In this document: piece after piece, positions 48,619-57,394 of the stretch
Layout of the letters: each line of letters begins with the position of its first letter
Numbering within the stretch: the first letter of the stretch is position 1
Assembly: GCF_009753715.1 (NCBI RefSeq)
Contig: NZ_WQMS01000016.1
Coordinates: forward strand, 310,001-374,000
DNA length: 64,000 nt
Origin: Sphingomonas horti
GTDB taxonomy: Bacteria > Pseudomonadota > Alphaproteobacteria > Sphingomonadales > Sphingomonadaceae
Direction: 5' to 3'
Made by a program: the position numbers and the translations under genes
Notes under the pieces: model-generated
What the model was told of the DNA's origin: nothing
Database searches by the model: none
The model's input: the letters and a program-made list of their open reading frames with translations, nothing else

Positions 48619-49623
48619 ATGACAGTGATCGATCTGCCCGCAACCATGACCGCGATCGACCCCGAAACGCCGGGTGGACCCGAGGTCTTGAAGCCGGTCG
48701 CGCGGCCGGTGCCGCGTCCGGCGGACGGCGAAGTGCTGATCAAGGTCGCGGCGGCCGGCGTCAATCGCCCGGACGTGTTGCAGCGCAAGGGCGGCTATCC
48801 GCCGCCGCCGGGCGCGCCCTCTATTCCGGGATTGGAAGTCGCCGGACAGGTGATCGCCGCGAACGGGCTCGCGGAGGAAGCGCTGATCGGCCAGCCGGTC
48901 TGCGCACTGGTCGCGGGCGGCGGCTATGCCGAATATGCGGTCGCGCCCGCCGGCTCCTGCCTGATCGTGCCGGAGGCGCTGTCGATGATCGAAGCCGCGG
49001 CGATGCCCGAGACTCTGTTCACCGTCTGGGTCAATCTGTTCGAGCGCGCCTTCGTCGGCGACGGGGACTCGGTACTGCTCCACGGCGGCACCAGCGGCAT
49101 CGGCACGATGGCAATCGGGCTGGCGAAGCTGTTTGGCCTGCGCATGATCGTCACCTGCGGGTCCGACGAGAAATGCGCCCGCGCGAGGGGACTGGGGGCG
49201 GCAGTCGCGATCAACTACAAGACGCAGGACTTCGTCGCCGAGGTGAAGGCCGCGACCGGGGGCGCCGGCGTGCAGGCGGTGATCGACATGGTCGGGGGCG
49301 ACTATTTCCCCCGCAACCTCCAGTGCCTGGCGGAGGAAGGCCGCCACGTGTCGATCGCGGTGCAGCGCGGGGCGACCGCCGAAATCCCCATCTTCGACAT
49401 CATGCGCCGCCGCCTGACGCTCACCGGCTCCACGCTTCGCCCCCGCTCCAAGGAGTTCAAGCAGCTTGTCGCCGACGAACTCGACCGCATGGTCTGGCCT
49501 CACGTCCGCGAAGGGCGGCTGAAGCCGGTGATCGATTCGACCTTTCCTCTCGCCGACGCCGCGTCGGCGCATGCGCGAATGGAGTCGGGCGACCATGTCG
49601 GGAAGATCGTGCTGACGGTCTGA
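48619..49623 (+). CDS. NAD(P)H-quinone oxidoreductase (zinc-free MDR family)
   Basis: A 334-residue medium-chain reductase. The GroES-like N-terminal domain has EVLIKVAAAGVNRPDVLQRK with G-x-N-R-P-D; the Rossmann domain has VLLHGGTSGIGTMAIGLAKL for NADPH. It lacks the zinc ligands of alcohol dehydrogenases. It reduces quinones or enones by one-step hydride transfer. ATG 48619 is only a few bases from TCTGGGG, so ATG 48646 (MTAIDPETPGGP) could be the real start. Confidence 0.92.
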   Translation: MTVIDLPATMTAIDPETPGGPEVLKPVARPVPRPADGEVLIKVAAAGVNRPDVLQRKGGYPPPPGAPSIPGLEVAGQVIAANGLAEEALIGQPVCALVAGGGYAEYAVAPAGSCLIVPEALSMIEAAAMPETLFTVWVNLFERAFVGDGDSVLLHGGTSGIGTMAIGLAKLFGLRMIVTCGSDEKCARARGLGAAVAINYKTQDFVAEVKAATGGAGVQAVIDMVGGDYFPRNLQCLAEEGRHVSIAVQRGATAEIPIFDIMRRRLTLTGSTLRPRSKEFKQLVADELDRMVWPHVREGRLKPVIDSTFPLADAASAHARMESGDHVGKIVLTV

Positions 49624-49728
49624 GGATCGAGCCGCGGCGGCGGATAAGCCGGGCTTATCGGCGGTTCGTCGAAACTGATTGGCGCGGCCGCGCGCCGCGT
49701 GACAGCGCTTCTCCGAACGGAGGACGGC

Positions 49729-50367
49729 ATGGACGGACAATTGATCCTTCACGAGGACGCACGCTCGGGCAATTGCTACAAGATCAGGCTGACCGCCGCG
49801 CATCTGGACGTGCCGCTCACCCGGCACAATTACGACATCATGAAGGGCGAAACGCGCACCCCCGCTTTCCTCGAACGCGTCAACGCGAATGGCCGCATTC
49901 CGGTTCTCCAGGTCGGCGACCGGTTCCTGCCGGAAAGCAATGCCGCCTGTTTCTGGCTCGCCGACGGCACGCACCTGATCCCCCACGACCGCTTCGCCCG
50001 GGCCGACATGCTGCGCTGGATGTTCTGGGAGCAGTATAACCACGAGCCCAACATCGCGACGCTCCGATTCTGGCGCCTGTTCCTGGGCGAGGAGCGGCTG
50101 AGCGACGTGCAGCGCGCGCAGCTTCCGGCCAAGCAGGCGGCCGGCGAAGCCGCGCTTCGGCTGATGGACGAGCATCTCGCCCGCCATGTCTGGCTTGCCG
50201 GCGACGCGTTCAGCCTCGCCGATATCTGCCTCTATGCCTACACCCATGTCGCCGAGGCAGGCGGGTTCGAGCTGCGGCCGTATCCGAACCTTGTCCGCTG
50301 GCTGGGCGACGTGGCGGCGCTGCCCGGCCATGTCGTGATGGAGCCGGAGCCGGCGCTCGCCGCCTAG
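49729..50367 (+). CDS. Glutathione S-transferase family protein
   Basis: A 212-residue GST. The thioredoxin-like N-terminal domain shows LILHEDARSGNCYKIRLTAA with Ser/Cys near the usual catalytic position, and NGRIPVLQVGDRFLPESNAA with the cis-Pro and glutathione-binding ES pair; the C-terminal domain is helical (DAFSLADICLYAYTHVAEAG). GGAGG is placed well before the ATG. Its stop codon TAG overlaps the ribF stop on the other strand (CTAG). Confidence 0.92.
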   Translation: MDGQLILHEDARSGNCYKIRLTAAHLDVPLTRHNYDIMKGETRTPAFLERVNANGRIPVLQVGDRFLPESNAACFWLADGTHLIPHDRFARADMLRWMFWEQYNHEPNIATLRFWRLFLGEERLSDVQRAQLPAKQAAGEAALRLMDEHLARHVWLAGDAFSLADICLYAYTHVAEAGGFELRPYPNLVRWLGDVAALPGHVVMEPEPALAA

Positions 50368-51287
50368 CCGAGGACCGTCCTCGCTTCATCGCAGTCGTGC
50401 TGGATCTGCGCCTTCAGCGCGTCGAGACCGTCGAACTTCATCTCCGGCCGCAGCCAGCGGTGGAGCTCGACCTCGATGACCCGGCCGTAGAGGTCGCCTG
50501 GATCGCCGAAGAAATACGGCTCCAGCAATTCCTTGGGCGGGTCGAAGCTCGGGCGGATGCCCAGATTCGCGGCGCCGCCCAGCACGCGTCCGTCCGGCAT
50601 GCGGCCGCGCACTGCATAGACTCCGTAGCGGGGCCGCAGATAGCGATCGAGGTCGATATTGGCGGTCGGAAAGCCGATCGTCCGGCCGAGCTTGTCGCCG
50701 TGCTGCACGGCGCCTTCGATCGCGAAGGGCCGCGTCAGCAGCCGCGCGGCAGTGGCGCAGTCGCCGGCCTGCAGCGCCTCGCGGATACGGCTTGACGACA
50801 CCGGCTCGCCGTCCAGCGCGACCGGCGCGACCGCCTCGGCGACGATGCCGTGCCGGACGGCGAGCTCGGCGAGCACCGCGGCATTGCCCGAGCGGCCCCT
50901 GCCGAAGGTGAAGTCCTCGCCCGTCACCACGCCTGCCGCCCCGAGCAGGGCGACGAGCCGCTCCGCCACGAACGCCTCGGCGGACAGCCCCGCCAGCGCT
51001 CCGTCGAAGTGGAAGACGACCATCGCATCCGCGCCCGCCGCCGCGAACAGGCGCTCACGCTGGTCGAGCGTGGTCAGCCGGAACGGTGGCGCGTCGGGCT
51101 TGAAGAAGCGCACCGGGTGCGGATCGAACGTCGCGACCAGCGCCGGGCGTCCTTCGGCGCGCGCGCGCGCGATCGCGCGCCCGACAACCGCTTGATGGCC
51201 AAGGTGAAACCCGTCGAAATTGCCGAGCGCGACAATTCCGCCGCTGAAGCGGGCCGGAACCGCCGAGCCGCCGTCCAGCCGCTCCAT
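50364..51287 (-). CDS. ribF: Bifunctional riboflavin kinase/FAD synthetase
   Basis: RibF makes FMN and FAD from riboflavin. The 307-residue protein has the nucleotidyltransferase half (IVALGNFDGFHLGHQAVVGR, GEDFTFGRGRSGN, SSSRIREALQAGDCATAARL) and the kinase half (GRTIGFPTANIDLDRYLRPR, YGVYAVRG, EVELHRWLRPEMKFDGLD). Length is normal. It is divergent from a CHAP protein across a 186-base region with no recognised riboswitch. Confidence 0.95.
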   Translation of the reverse strand: MERLDGGSAVPARFSGGIVALGNFDGFHLGHQAVVGRAIARARAEGRPALVATFDPHPVRFFKPDAPPFRLTTLDQRERLFAAAGADAMVVFHFDGALAGLSAEAFVAERLVALLGAAGVVTGEDFTFGRGRSGNAAVLAELAVRHGIVAEAVAPVALDGEPVSSSRIREALQAGDCATAARLLTRPFAIEGAVQHGDKLGRTIGFPTANIDLDRYLRPRYGVYAVRGRMPDGRVLGGAANLGIRPSFDPPKELLEPYFFGDPGDLYGRVIEVELHRWLRPEMKFDGLDALKAQIQHDCDEARTVLG

Positions 51288-51473
51288 GGCGCCGGGCTAT
51301 AGTGATTCGGCCGCCAGGTTGGAAGCAGCGCCGACGAGTCGAAGCGCACGGCCGACGAGCCGAAAAGTTCCCGCCATTCATCGGAAGTTGGCTTCGAGTC
51401 GCCGCACGGCGGATGACTCGAAAACCGACCGTTCCCTACAGGCGAGTCAGCGAGAGCGGGGACACTCTTCACA

Positions 51474-51986
51474 ATGAAATTCGGTCGCAGCGCCGTGTTC
51501 GGCGCCTTTTTGTTGTTTGCCTCGATGTTTGGGATCACGCCGGCCAGCGCTCAATTCTGGCAGTGCGCGCCCTATGCGCGGATGATCTCCGGCATCGACA
51601 TCTACGGCAATGCGGGCACCTGGTGGGGCCAGGCGGCGGGCCGCTATGATCGCGGCCACGCGCCGGAAGTCGGCAGCGTGATGGTGCTGAAGCCGCACGG
51701 CAAGATGACGATCGGCCATGTCGCGATGGTCAGCGGCATCGTCTCCGACCGCGAAATCACCGTCACCCACGCCAATTGGTCGCGGCCCGGCCGCATCGAA
51801 AAGGACGTCCGCGTGGTCGATGTCTCGCCCGAGGGCGACTGGAGCGAAGTGAAGGTCTGGTACGCAGGCGCCGGGGATCTCGGCGGCACCACCTATCCGA
51901 CGTTCGGCTTCATCTATCCCAAGGCTGCCCCGCTGCAGTTCGCCGACGCCTCCACGGGCGGATCGCGCCAGGTGGCGGTGAACTAA
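51474..51986 (+). CDS. Secreted CHAP domain protein
   Basis: A 170-residue exported protein. The signal peptide is FGAFLLFASMFGITPASA; the CHAP domain begins QFWQCAPYARMISGIDIYG with catalytic Cys about residue 31 and the His in TIGHVAMVSG about 81, then EITVTHANWSRPGRIEKD. CHAP enzymes cut peptidoglycan amide bonds. Its length is close to a lone domain. Its stop overlaps the next gene's stop on the other strand (CTAA). Confidence 0.9.
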   Translation: MKFGRSAVFGAFLLFASMFGITPASAQFWQCAPYARMISGIDIYGNAGTWWGQAAGRYDRGHAPEVGSVMVLKPHGKMTIGHVAMVSGIVSDREITVTHANWSRPGRIEKDVRVVDVSPEGDWSEVKVWYAGAGDLGGTTYPTFGFIYPKAAPLQFADASTGGSRQVAVN

Positions 51987-52936
51987 GGCTTCAGTCCGGC
52001 GATATAGTCGCTGACCAGGGCGACGCCTTCGGTGTGCACCATCGCGCGTCCGAGCTCCGGCATCGCGACGCCCGGCTCGGTGCTTTTCATCCGGTAAAGC
52101 AGGATCGACAGGTCGGGCCGGCCCGGCGCGATCGCGACGTCCAGCCCGCCGCTGCCGCGCCCGGCCGCGACCGGCGTCTTGCCGATGCCGCGCGCGACCG
52201 GGTCGGCTTCCTCCCAGGTCAAATAAAGCCCGCTGTTGCTCGCGGAGCCGGCGCGGTTGTGACAATGACCGCAATTGACGTCGAGATAGGCGCGCGCCCG
52301 CGCCGCTACGGGTGCCTTCGGGTCGTCCCAGTGCGGCAGCCTGGCTATGGCGGGCGCACGGTCGAGCATGCCGGCCTTCACCAGATCGCCCAGCAGTGAC
52401 TGACTCAGGTTTCGCGCCTTGGGCCCGATCGGCTCGATCGCGCCGCTTAGCTGATGGCATTCCTTGCACTGGTTCTGGTTCGGCACGGCGTAGCTGATCT
52501 GCTGGCCGTGCACCTCGACCGGAATCCGCGTGCCGCCGCGGCGCAGCTCGGCATCCTTGCCGTCCCAGACATATGGCAGCGCGACCCAGCCGCTCGCGCG
52601 CCGCATCAGCACGCGGGTCTCCAGCGTGCGACCGGGATAGCCGAACGTCTTGATCAGCGCCGAACCGACCGGGAAGTCGAGCGGCCCGCCGCCGCGATAC
52701 ATGATCCGTTTGCCGGCGGGCACGTAGATGAAGCGCTCCTTCTCGGCATAATCGGAAAAGAGCGGCGTGTTCAGCGTATAGGGGTGCACGCGCGCGCTGG
52801 GCCTGCCGTTCGTGAAGAAGCCGAAGTCGGACAGCTTCGGCGGCAGCGTGTCGCCGCTGATCAGCGCATCGTTGACGCCCGGCGGAGCGGCGCTCGCAAC
52901 CAGCATCCAGCCTGCAAGGCAGGCGAGCAGCCTCAC
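51983..52936 (-). CDS. SO2930 family diheme c-type cytochrome
   Basis: A 317-residue exported protein with signal peptide (LLACLAGWMLVASAAP) and two heme-binding motifs: CKECH (NQNQCKECHQLSG, about residue 157) and CGHCH (DVNCGHCHNRAG, about 224). The conserved start LSDFGFFTNGRPSARVHPY is characteristic of the TIGR03806-type family. Function unknown. It overlaps the parallel beta-helix gene by 4 bases, a pairing that recurs in many bacteria. Confidence 0.9.
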   Translation of the reverse strand: MRLLACLAGWMLVASAAPPGVNDALISGDTLPPKLSDFGFFTNGRPSARVHPYTLNTPLFSDYAEKERFIYVPAGKRIMYRGGGPLDFPVGSALIKTFGYPGRTLETRVLMRRASGWVALPYVWDGKDAELRRGGTRIPVEVHGQQISYAVPNQNQCKECHQLSGAIEPIGPKARNLSQSLLGDLVKAGMLDRAPAIARLPHWDDPKAPVAARARAYLDVNCGHCHNRAGSASNSGLYLTWEEADPVARGIGKTPVAAGRGSGGLDVAIAPGRPDLSILLYRMKSTEPGVAMPELGRAMVHTEGVALVSDYIAGLKP

Positions 52937-54117
52937 TTGATCGCCGCCTCCATCGAGGCGGGCAGCACCACCGGCTTGGGCTCCGGCGGAACCGGGCCAT
53001 CGGGGAAGTTCGCCGGCGCCGGTTTCGCCTGGTCGACCGAGGCTTCAGGGCTTGGCAGGTTCAGGCTCAGCGCCGGCACCGCGTCCTTGACGATCACGCC
53101 GGTGCCGGTCCCGTCCCAGAAGATCGGCGGTAGCGAGCCGCCCATTGCGGCGGCGATCTCGCTGCCGCCCGGAAAGCTCGGCGCGAAGCCGGCGCGGCCA
53201 TGCTTGTTGTCGCGTACCACCACGCCGCGGAGCAGCGGGTTGTAGCTCTTGTCGGTGAAGGGTCGCTTGTAGCCGATCAGCATCACGTTGGTGTTGCCGT
53301 TATCGGCGAACATGTTGCCGAACACGAAGACGTCGGCATTCGCCATCACCATCACGCCGGTTCCCGTGGGAACGCTCGCGACGATATTGCCTTTGGGCGC
53401 GAAATTGGGCGTGTCGTTCTCGACCACCTGGTTTTCGAACACGCGAATGGCATGGCCGCCCATCTGCGGCAGGTTGGGCAGGTCGAACACCAGGATCCCG
53501 CCCGCATTCTTGCGCGCCGTGTTGCCGTACACATCGGCGTTGTGGCTGTTCTCGATCTCGATGCCCGCCACGTTGAACTCGGCGGTCGAGTTGCGGACGA
53601 TGATGTTCTTCGATTGCCCGACATAGATGCCGGCATCCGACGCGCCGCGCACCGTCACCCGGTCGACCAGCACGTCGGTCGAGCTGACCGGATAGACGCC
53701 GTAGGCCCCGTTCTTCTCGTTCGGCCCGCCGGTCCATTCGACCCGGACATTGTGGTAGACGATGCGGTCGGCGCCCTTGGACTTGATACCGTCGCCTCTC
53801 GTGTCCTCGACGCCGAAATCGCGCAGCACCACGTCGTCCGAGGTGACGAGCAGCCCTTCGCCGGCCCCCTGCTGGTTCTTGAAGCTCAGCACCGTCGCGT
53901 CGGGGCCGGCGCCCTTGACCGTCACCTTGTCCACGTCGAGCGAGAGACCGTCGGTCAGCTCGTACCGCCCGGCGGCGATCTGGACGGTATCGCCCGGCTG
54001 CACCTCGATCAGCGCCGCCTGCAGGCGCTCCTGCGCGTCGGGACCCGGCGCGACGGTGACGGTCTTGGCGGCGAGCGGGGCCGCCGTGGCGAGAAGGGCG
54101 AGGGCGAGCGCTTTCAT
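52933..54117 (-). CDS. Parallel beta-helix repeat protein (partner of SO2930-type cytochrome)
   Basis: A 394-residue exported protein with signal peptide KALALALLATAAPLAA and right-handed parallel beta-helix repeats of about 22 residues (DTVQIAAGRYELTDGLSLDV, VRNSTAEFNVAGIEIENSHN, DVYGNTARKNAGG, VFVFGNMFADNGNTNVML). The family (TIGR03805-like) is nearly always beside the diheme cytochrome. The C-terminal part is Pro/Ala-rich, with no anchor. The fold suggests carbohydrate binding or cleavage, but no catalytic residues are recognised. Confidence 0.88.
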   Translation of the reverse strand: MKALALALLATAAPLAAKTVTVAPGPDAQERLQAALIEVQPGDTVQIAAGRYELTDGLSLDVDKVTVKGAGPDATVLSFKNQQGAGEGLLVTSDDVVLRDFGVEDTRGDGIKSKGADRIVYHNVRVEWTGGPNEKNGAYGVYPVSSTDVLVDRVTVRGASDAGIYVGQSKNIIVRNSTAEFNVAGIEIENSHNADVYGNTARKNAGGILVFDLPNLPQMGGHAIRVFENQVVENDTPNFAPKGNIVASVPTGTGVMVMANADVFVFGNMFADNGNTNVMLIGYKRPFTDKSYNPLLRGVVVRDNKHGRAGFAPSFPGGSEIAAAMGGSLPPIFWDGTGTGVIVKDAVPALSLNLPSPEASVDQAKPAPANFPDGPVPPEPKPVVLPASMEAAIK

Positions 54118-54170
54118 GGGTGGGAGGCTAGCGCTTGACAGCCGTGTCAGCAACGGCGCAGCCAAACACA

Positions 54171-54575
54171 ATGAAAGCGCCCGTTCTCGCCCTTGCGCTG
54201 GTCGCGATGCCTGTGTTCGCGGCCCAGCCGGTAACCGGCGCCTGGCTGACAGATGCCAGGGACGGCATTGTCGAGATCGCGCCCTGCGGGGACAAGCTGT
54301 GCGGCCGTCTCGCGAAGATGCTTGTCGCGCCGAAAGGCTCCCCGACCGACCGCAACAATCCCGATCCGGCCTTGCGCGATCGCCCGCTGGTCGGATTGGC
54401 GGTGCTGACCGGCTTCGCGCCCGACGGCGAGGTGTGGCGCGGCACCGGCTACGATCCGAAGGCGGGCAAGAGCTATGCGACCACGCTCCAGCGGCTCGGC
54501 CCCGATACGCTGAAGGTAAAGGGCTGCGTGATGGGCTTTCTCTGCCGCTCCGCCATCTGGACGCGGGCCCAATAG
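54171..54575 (+). CDS. DUF2147 family protein
   Basis: A 134-residue exported protein: signal peptide MKAPVLALALVAMPVFA, then VTGAWLTDARDGIVEIAPC and GDKLCGRLAKMLVAP, and at the end LKVKGCVMGFLCRSAIWTR. The paired Cys and WxT/DxxxGxVxI pattern are those of DUF2147, whose function is unknown. It starts 53 bases from the divergent beta-helix gene; a TGACAGCCGTGTCA palindrome lies in that gap. Confidence 0.9.
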   Translation: MKAPVLALALVAMPVFAAQPVTGAWLTDARDGIVEIAPCGDKLCGRLAKMLVAPKGSPTDRNNPDPALRDRPLVGLAVLTGFAPDGEVWRGTGYDPKAGKSYATTLQRLGPDTLKVKGCVMGFLCRSAIWTRAQ

Positions 54576-54643
54576 GGTAGTCCTAGGCCTTTGACTCTGG
54601 CGCTTCGCCCGCTAACGAGCGCCGCAACCAGACGGAGGCACGA

Positions 54644-55198
54644 GTGGGGGAAATCGCGTCGCGTTCGCAAATCGGTTTTTCGCTGTTTCGGCGGGCGGTC
54701 ATCGCGATCCCGCTGGTGCTGCTGCTCGGCATAGCGTCGGGCCGGCTGGCGGGTTCGGGATACGACAACAGCTGGTTCGCGGTGCTGCACAAGCCGGCGG
54801 CGATGCCGCCGGGCGCGGTGTTCGGCATCGCCTGGACTTTGCTCTACATTCTCCAGGGTCTGGCGTTCGCGATCGTGCTCAATGCGCGCGGGAACCGGCT
54901 GCGCGCGCTCGCAATCACCCTGTTCGTGCTCCAATTGGGGCTGAACCTGACATGGTCGCCGATCTTCTTCGCGCTGCACCAGGTCACGGCAGCCTTCTGG
55001 CTGATCGTCGGGATCATCGTCGCTGCCCTGGCGGCCACCGTCGTGTTCGCTCAGGTCAGGCCGGTCGCGGGGTGGCTGATGGTACCCTATGTCGCCTGGC
55101 TCTGCTTCGCGGCCGCTCTCAATCATGACGTCGCACGGATGAACCCGGATGCGGAACGGCTTGTCCCCGGCGCATCCAGCACCCAAATAGACGACTGA
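54644..55198 (+). CDS. TspO/MBR family (tryptophan-rich sensory) protein
   Basis: A 184-residue membrane protein with five helices and the conserved WFAVLHKPAAMPPGAVFGIA, WTLLYILQGLAFAIVL and LNLTWSPIFFALHQV. TspO binds porphyrins and cholesterol-like ligands. The GTG start at 54644 has GGAGGCAC upstream. It precedes the ubiK-like gene by 12 bases. Confidence 0.93.
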   Translation: MGEIASRSQIGFSLFRRAVIAIPLVLLLGIASGRLAGSGYDNSWFAVLHKPAAMPPGAVFGIAWTLLYILQGLAFAIVLNARGNRLRALAITLFVLQLGLNLTWSPIFFALHQVTAAFWLIVGIIVAALAATVVFAQVRPVAGWLMVPYVAWLCFAAALNHDVARMNPDAERLVPGASSTQIDD

Positions 55199-55210
55199 TC
55201 AGGAGCGACC

Positions 55211-55483
55211 ATGCAGACCGAGAACCGTTTTTTCGACGATTTCGCGAAGATGCTGAACGGCGTTGCCGGCACCTTTGCGGGAATGGGCCGCGAGGCCGAG
55301 GCGTCGATGAAGGAGCGGATGCGCGAATGGATCGGCGGCATGGATTTCGTCAGCCGCGACGAGTTCGAGGCGGTGAAGGCGATGGCGGCCGCCGCGCGCG
55401 ACGAGGCGGATGCGCTGCGCGCGCGCCTGGAGAAGCTTGAGGCGGCGGGGACCGGCGGGGCCAAGAAGCCGCCGAAGATTTGA
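55211..55483 (+). CDS. UbiK family accessory factor (BMFP)
   Basis: A 90-residue protein: FFDDFAKMLNGVAGTFAGMG, REAEASMKERMREWIGGMDF, then VSRDEFEAVKAMAAAARDEA leading to a C-terminal coiled coil (LRARLEKLEA). UbiK-type proteins help ubiquinone synthesis and bind fatty-acid membranes. AGGAGCGACC precedes the ATG. Confidence 0.93.
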   Translation: MQTENRFFDDFAKMLNGVAGTFAGMGREAEASMKERMREWIGGMDFVSRDEFEAVKAMAAAARDEADALRARLEKLEAAGTGGAKKPPKI

Positions 55484-55601
55484 ACAACCTGTCCCATTTC
55501 AATCCACAGCTTTATGAACTCGCCCACAGCGGGCCGCTTGTCGCGCAGACTCCGCGCTGCGATCATGCAGCGCAACAAACGGTCGCGACCGGGGAACGGC
55601 C

Positions 55602-56114
55602 ATGATGACGCTTGAAGACTTCGAAGAAGCCGAAGGTGAATCGGCCGCGCCGATCGAAATGCTGGAGAATTACTTCTCCGCGCACGGCTGGGCCTATGAA
55701 CGGGGGGCCGACGACGAGATCGTCGCCAACGTCAAGGGCAGCTGGACCGAGTATGAGCTGCGTGGCGTCTGGCGGGACGAGGACCGCGTGCTGCAGTTCC
55801 TGGCGCTGCCCGATATCAAGGTGGCCGAGGACAAGCGCGCCGCCATCTACGAGGCGATCGGGCTGGTCAACGAGCAGCTGTGGATCGGCCATTTCGAGCT
55901 ATGGTCGTCGAGCGGCATCGTGCTGTTCCGCCATGCGGCGCTCCTGGAAGGCGACGAGCCGATCATGTCGCTGTCGCAGACGGAGACGCTGATCGAGTCC
56001 GCGATCGACGAATGCGAGCGCTATTACCCGGTGTTCCAGTTCGTGCTGTGGGGCGGCAAGACCCCGCGCGAGGCGATCGCCGCCGCCCTGATCGAGACGC
56101 AAGGCGAGGCTTGA
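55602..56114 (+). CDS. YbjN domain-containing protein
   Basis: A 170-residue cytoplasmic protein with the YbjN sensory-like fold: MLENYFSAHGWAYERGADDE, VKGSWTEYELRGVWRDEDRV, AIYEAIGLVNEQLWIGHFEL and HAALLEGDEPIMSLSQTETL. YbjN proteins are linked to stress and motility phenotypes in enterobacteria; the mechanism is unknown. The next ORF converges across 25 bases. An ATG at 55605 is an alternative start. Confidence 0.92.
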   Translation: MMTLEDFEEAEGESAAPIEMLENYFSAHGWAYERGADDEIVANVKGSWTEYELRGVWRDEDRVLQFLALPDIKVAEDKRAAIYEAIGLVNEQLWIGHFELWSSSGIVLFRHAALLEGDEPIMSLSQTETLIESAIDECERYYPVFQFVLWGGKTPREAIAAALIETQGEA

Positions 56115-56139
56115 TGTCCACTCCCGCTTAGGAAGCGGG

Positions 56140-57303
56140 TTACTCTCCCAGAACAACCACCCTGTTCCGGCCTTCGCGCTTGGCGCGGTACAGGGCCTGG
56201 TCCGCGGCGCGGAGCATCTGGCGGCCATTGTCCTTGGGGCCGAGCGAGGCGACGCCGGCCGAGAAGCTGACCTGGCCGATCGGCTCGCCCGATTGTTTGG
56301 CGACGAGCCGGCGGTCCTCCAGGTCAGCGCGAACTTCGTTGACTATTCGCCCGGCCGCCTCGGCGCTTGAGCCTTCGAAAAGCATCACGAATTCCTCGCC
56401 GCCGTGGCGGGCGACGAAGCAATTATTGCCCGAAGCGGAAGCCAGCCGCTGGGCGACGAACTTCAGGATACGGTCGCCCACGTCGTGGCCGTGGGTGTCG
56501 TTGATGACCTTGAAATGGTCGATGTCGCAAAAGGCGAGGGCGAGCGGCTTGGCGGTCTCGCGTGCCTGCAGCACCGCGCGGCGCAGCTTGTTCTCGAACG
56601 CACGGCGGTTGGCGAGGCCGGTTAGCGCGTCGCTCTCCGCGATCCGCCGCGCCTCGGCCAGGCTGCCGCGCAGCTGCGTCATCTGCTTGCCGGCGTCGCG
56701 GAGCTGCTGCTCGGCCGCCTTGGTGCGCGCGATCATAGAGCTGGTGAGCTGGACCAGGGCCTTGACCGCTTCCTCGCTGCCGCCGCCCTGCAGGTCCGCG
56801 ACCTTGCTTTCGAGCGCCTGGCCATAGGCCTGGGCGTCGGCGCCCGACTGTTTGGCGAGACCGGCAATCTGGCTGAGCCCCGCCTGCGCCTTGTCGACCA
56901 GGTTGGCGAGGAACTCGGCCGACATGTCGGTGCGCACCTCCGCGAGGATCAGCTCGGCCGCCTCGGCGGTCAGCAGCCCTTCGCGCATGATCGCCCGGTC
57001 GACGGCATCGACGAGGCGCCGGTCCGTTTCGAGGATATAGCCATAGACGAGCTCGTAGTGGGCAGGCGTCGGCTCCAACAGGTTCTGCTGCAGGAAGGCG
57101 CCGACCCGCTGGAAGATCGACGGCTCCGGCCGGCCGGCTTCCGGCGTGCTGCTTTCCTCTTCGCGACCGCCGAACCAGCTCTTGACGGCCTGGGTCAGGC
57201 GATTGCCGCGCTGCCGCGCATCGTCGCGCGGACTCGCCCGCCGGTCCTGCCCCGGAATGCCGTCGACGGGAACCAGGCGTGCGGAGGAGGAAGCGTCGCT
57301 CAT
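56140..57303 (-). CDS. Diguanylate cyclase (GGDEF) protein
   Basis: A 387-residue protein. The C-terminal GGDEF domain has DALTGLANRRAFENKLRR, FCDIDHFKVINDTHGHDVGD and RHGGEEFVMLFEG, with the intact GGEEF motif near residue 300, so it should make c-di-GMP. No RxxD inhibitory site is visible before GGEEF. The N-terminal 220 residues are helical and unrecognised, with no membrane helix. The ATG at 57303 was chosen; a longer frame would cross proC. Confidence 0.93.
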   Translation of the reverse strand: MSDASSSARLVPVDGIPGQDRRASPRDDARQRGNRLTQAVKSWFGGREEESSTPEAGRPEPSIFQRVGAFLQQNLLEPTPAHYELVYGYILETDRRLVDAVDRAIMREGLLTAEAAELILAEVRTDMSAEFLANLVDKAQAGLSQIAGLAKQSGADAQAYGQALESKVADLQGGGSEEAVKALVQLTSSMIARTKAAEQQLRDAGKQMTQLRGSLAEARRIAESDALTGLANRRAFENKLRRAVLQARETAKPLALAFCDIDHFKVINDTHGHDVGDRILKFVAQRLASASGNNCFVARHGGEEFVMLFEGSSAEAAGRIVNEVRADLEDRRLVAKQSGEPIGQVSFSAGVASLGPKDNGRQMLRAADQALYRAKREGRNRVVVLGE

Positions 57304-57394
57304 GCGATGGTAAACGGCAGGGCGGCCGATTTCTTGACCCGCGGCCATGAAAAAATTGCGGCGCAGGAGCCGCGGGCGCGATAGGCGGGAGCGC

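Noticed and set aside
50364-51473. FMN riboswitch near ribF
   Set aside because: The 186-base leader region shows no conserved RFN-element features.
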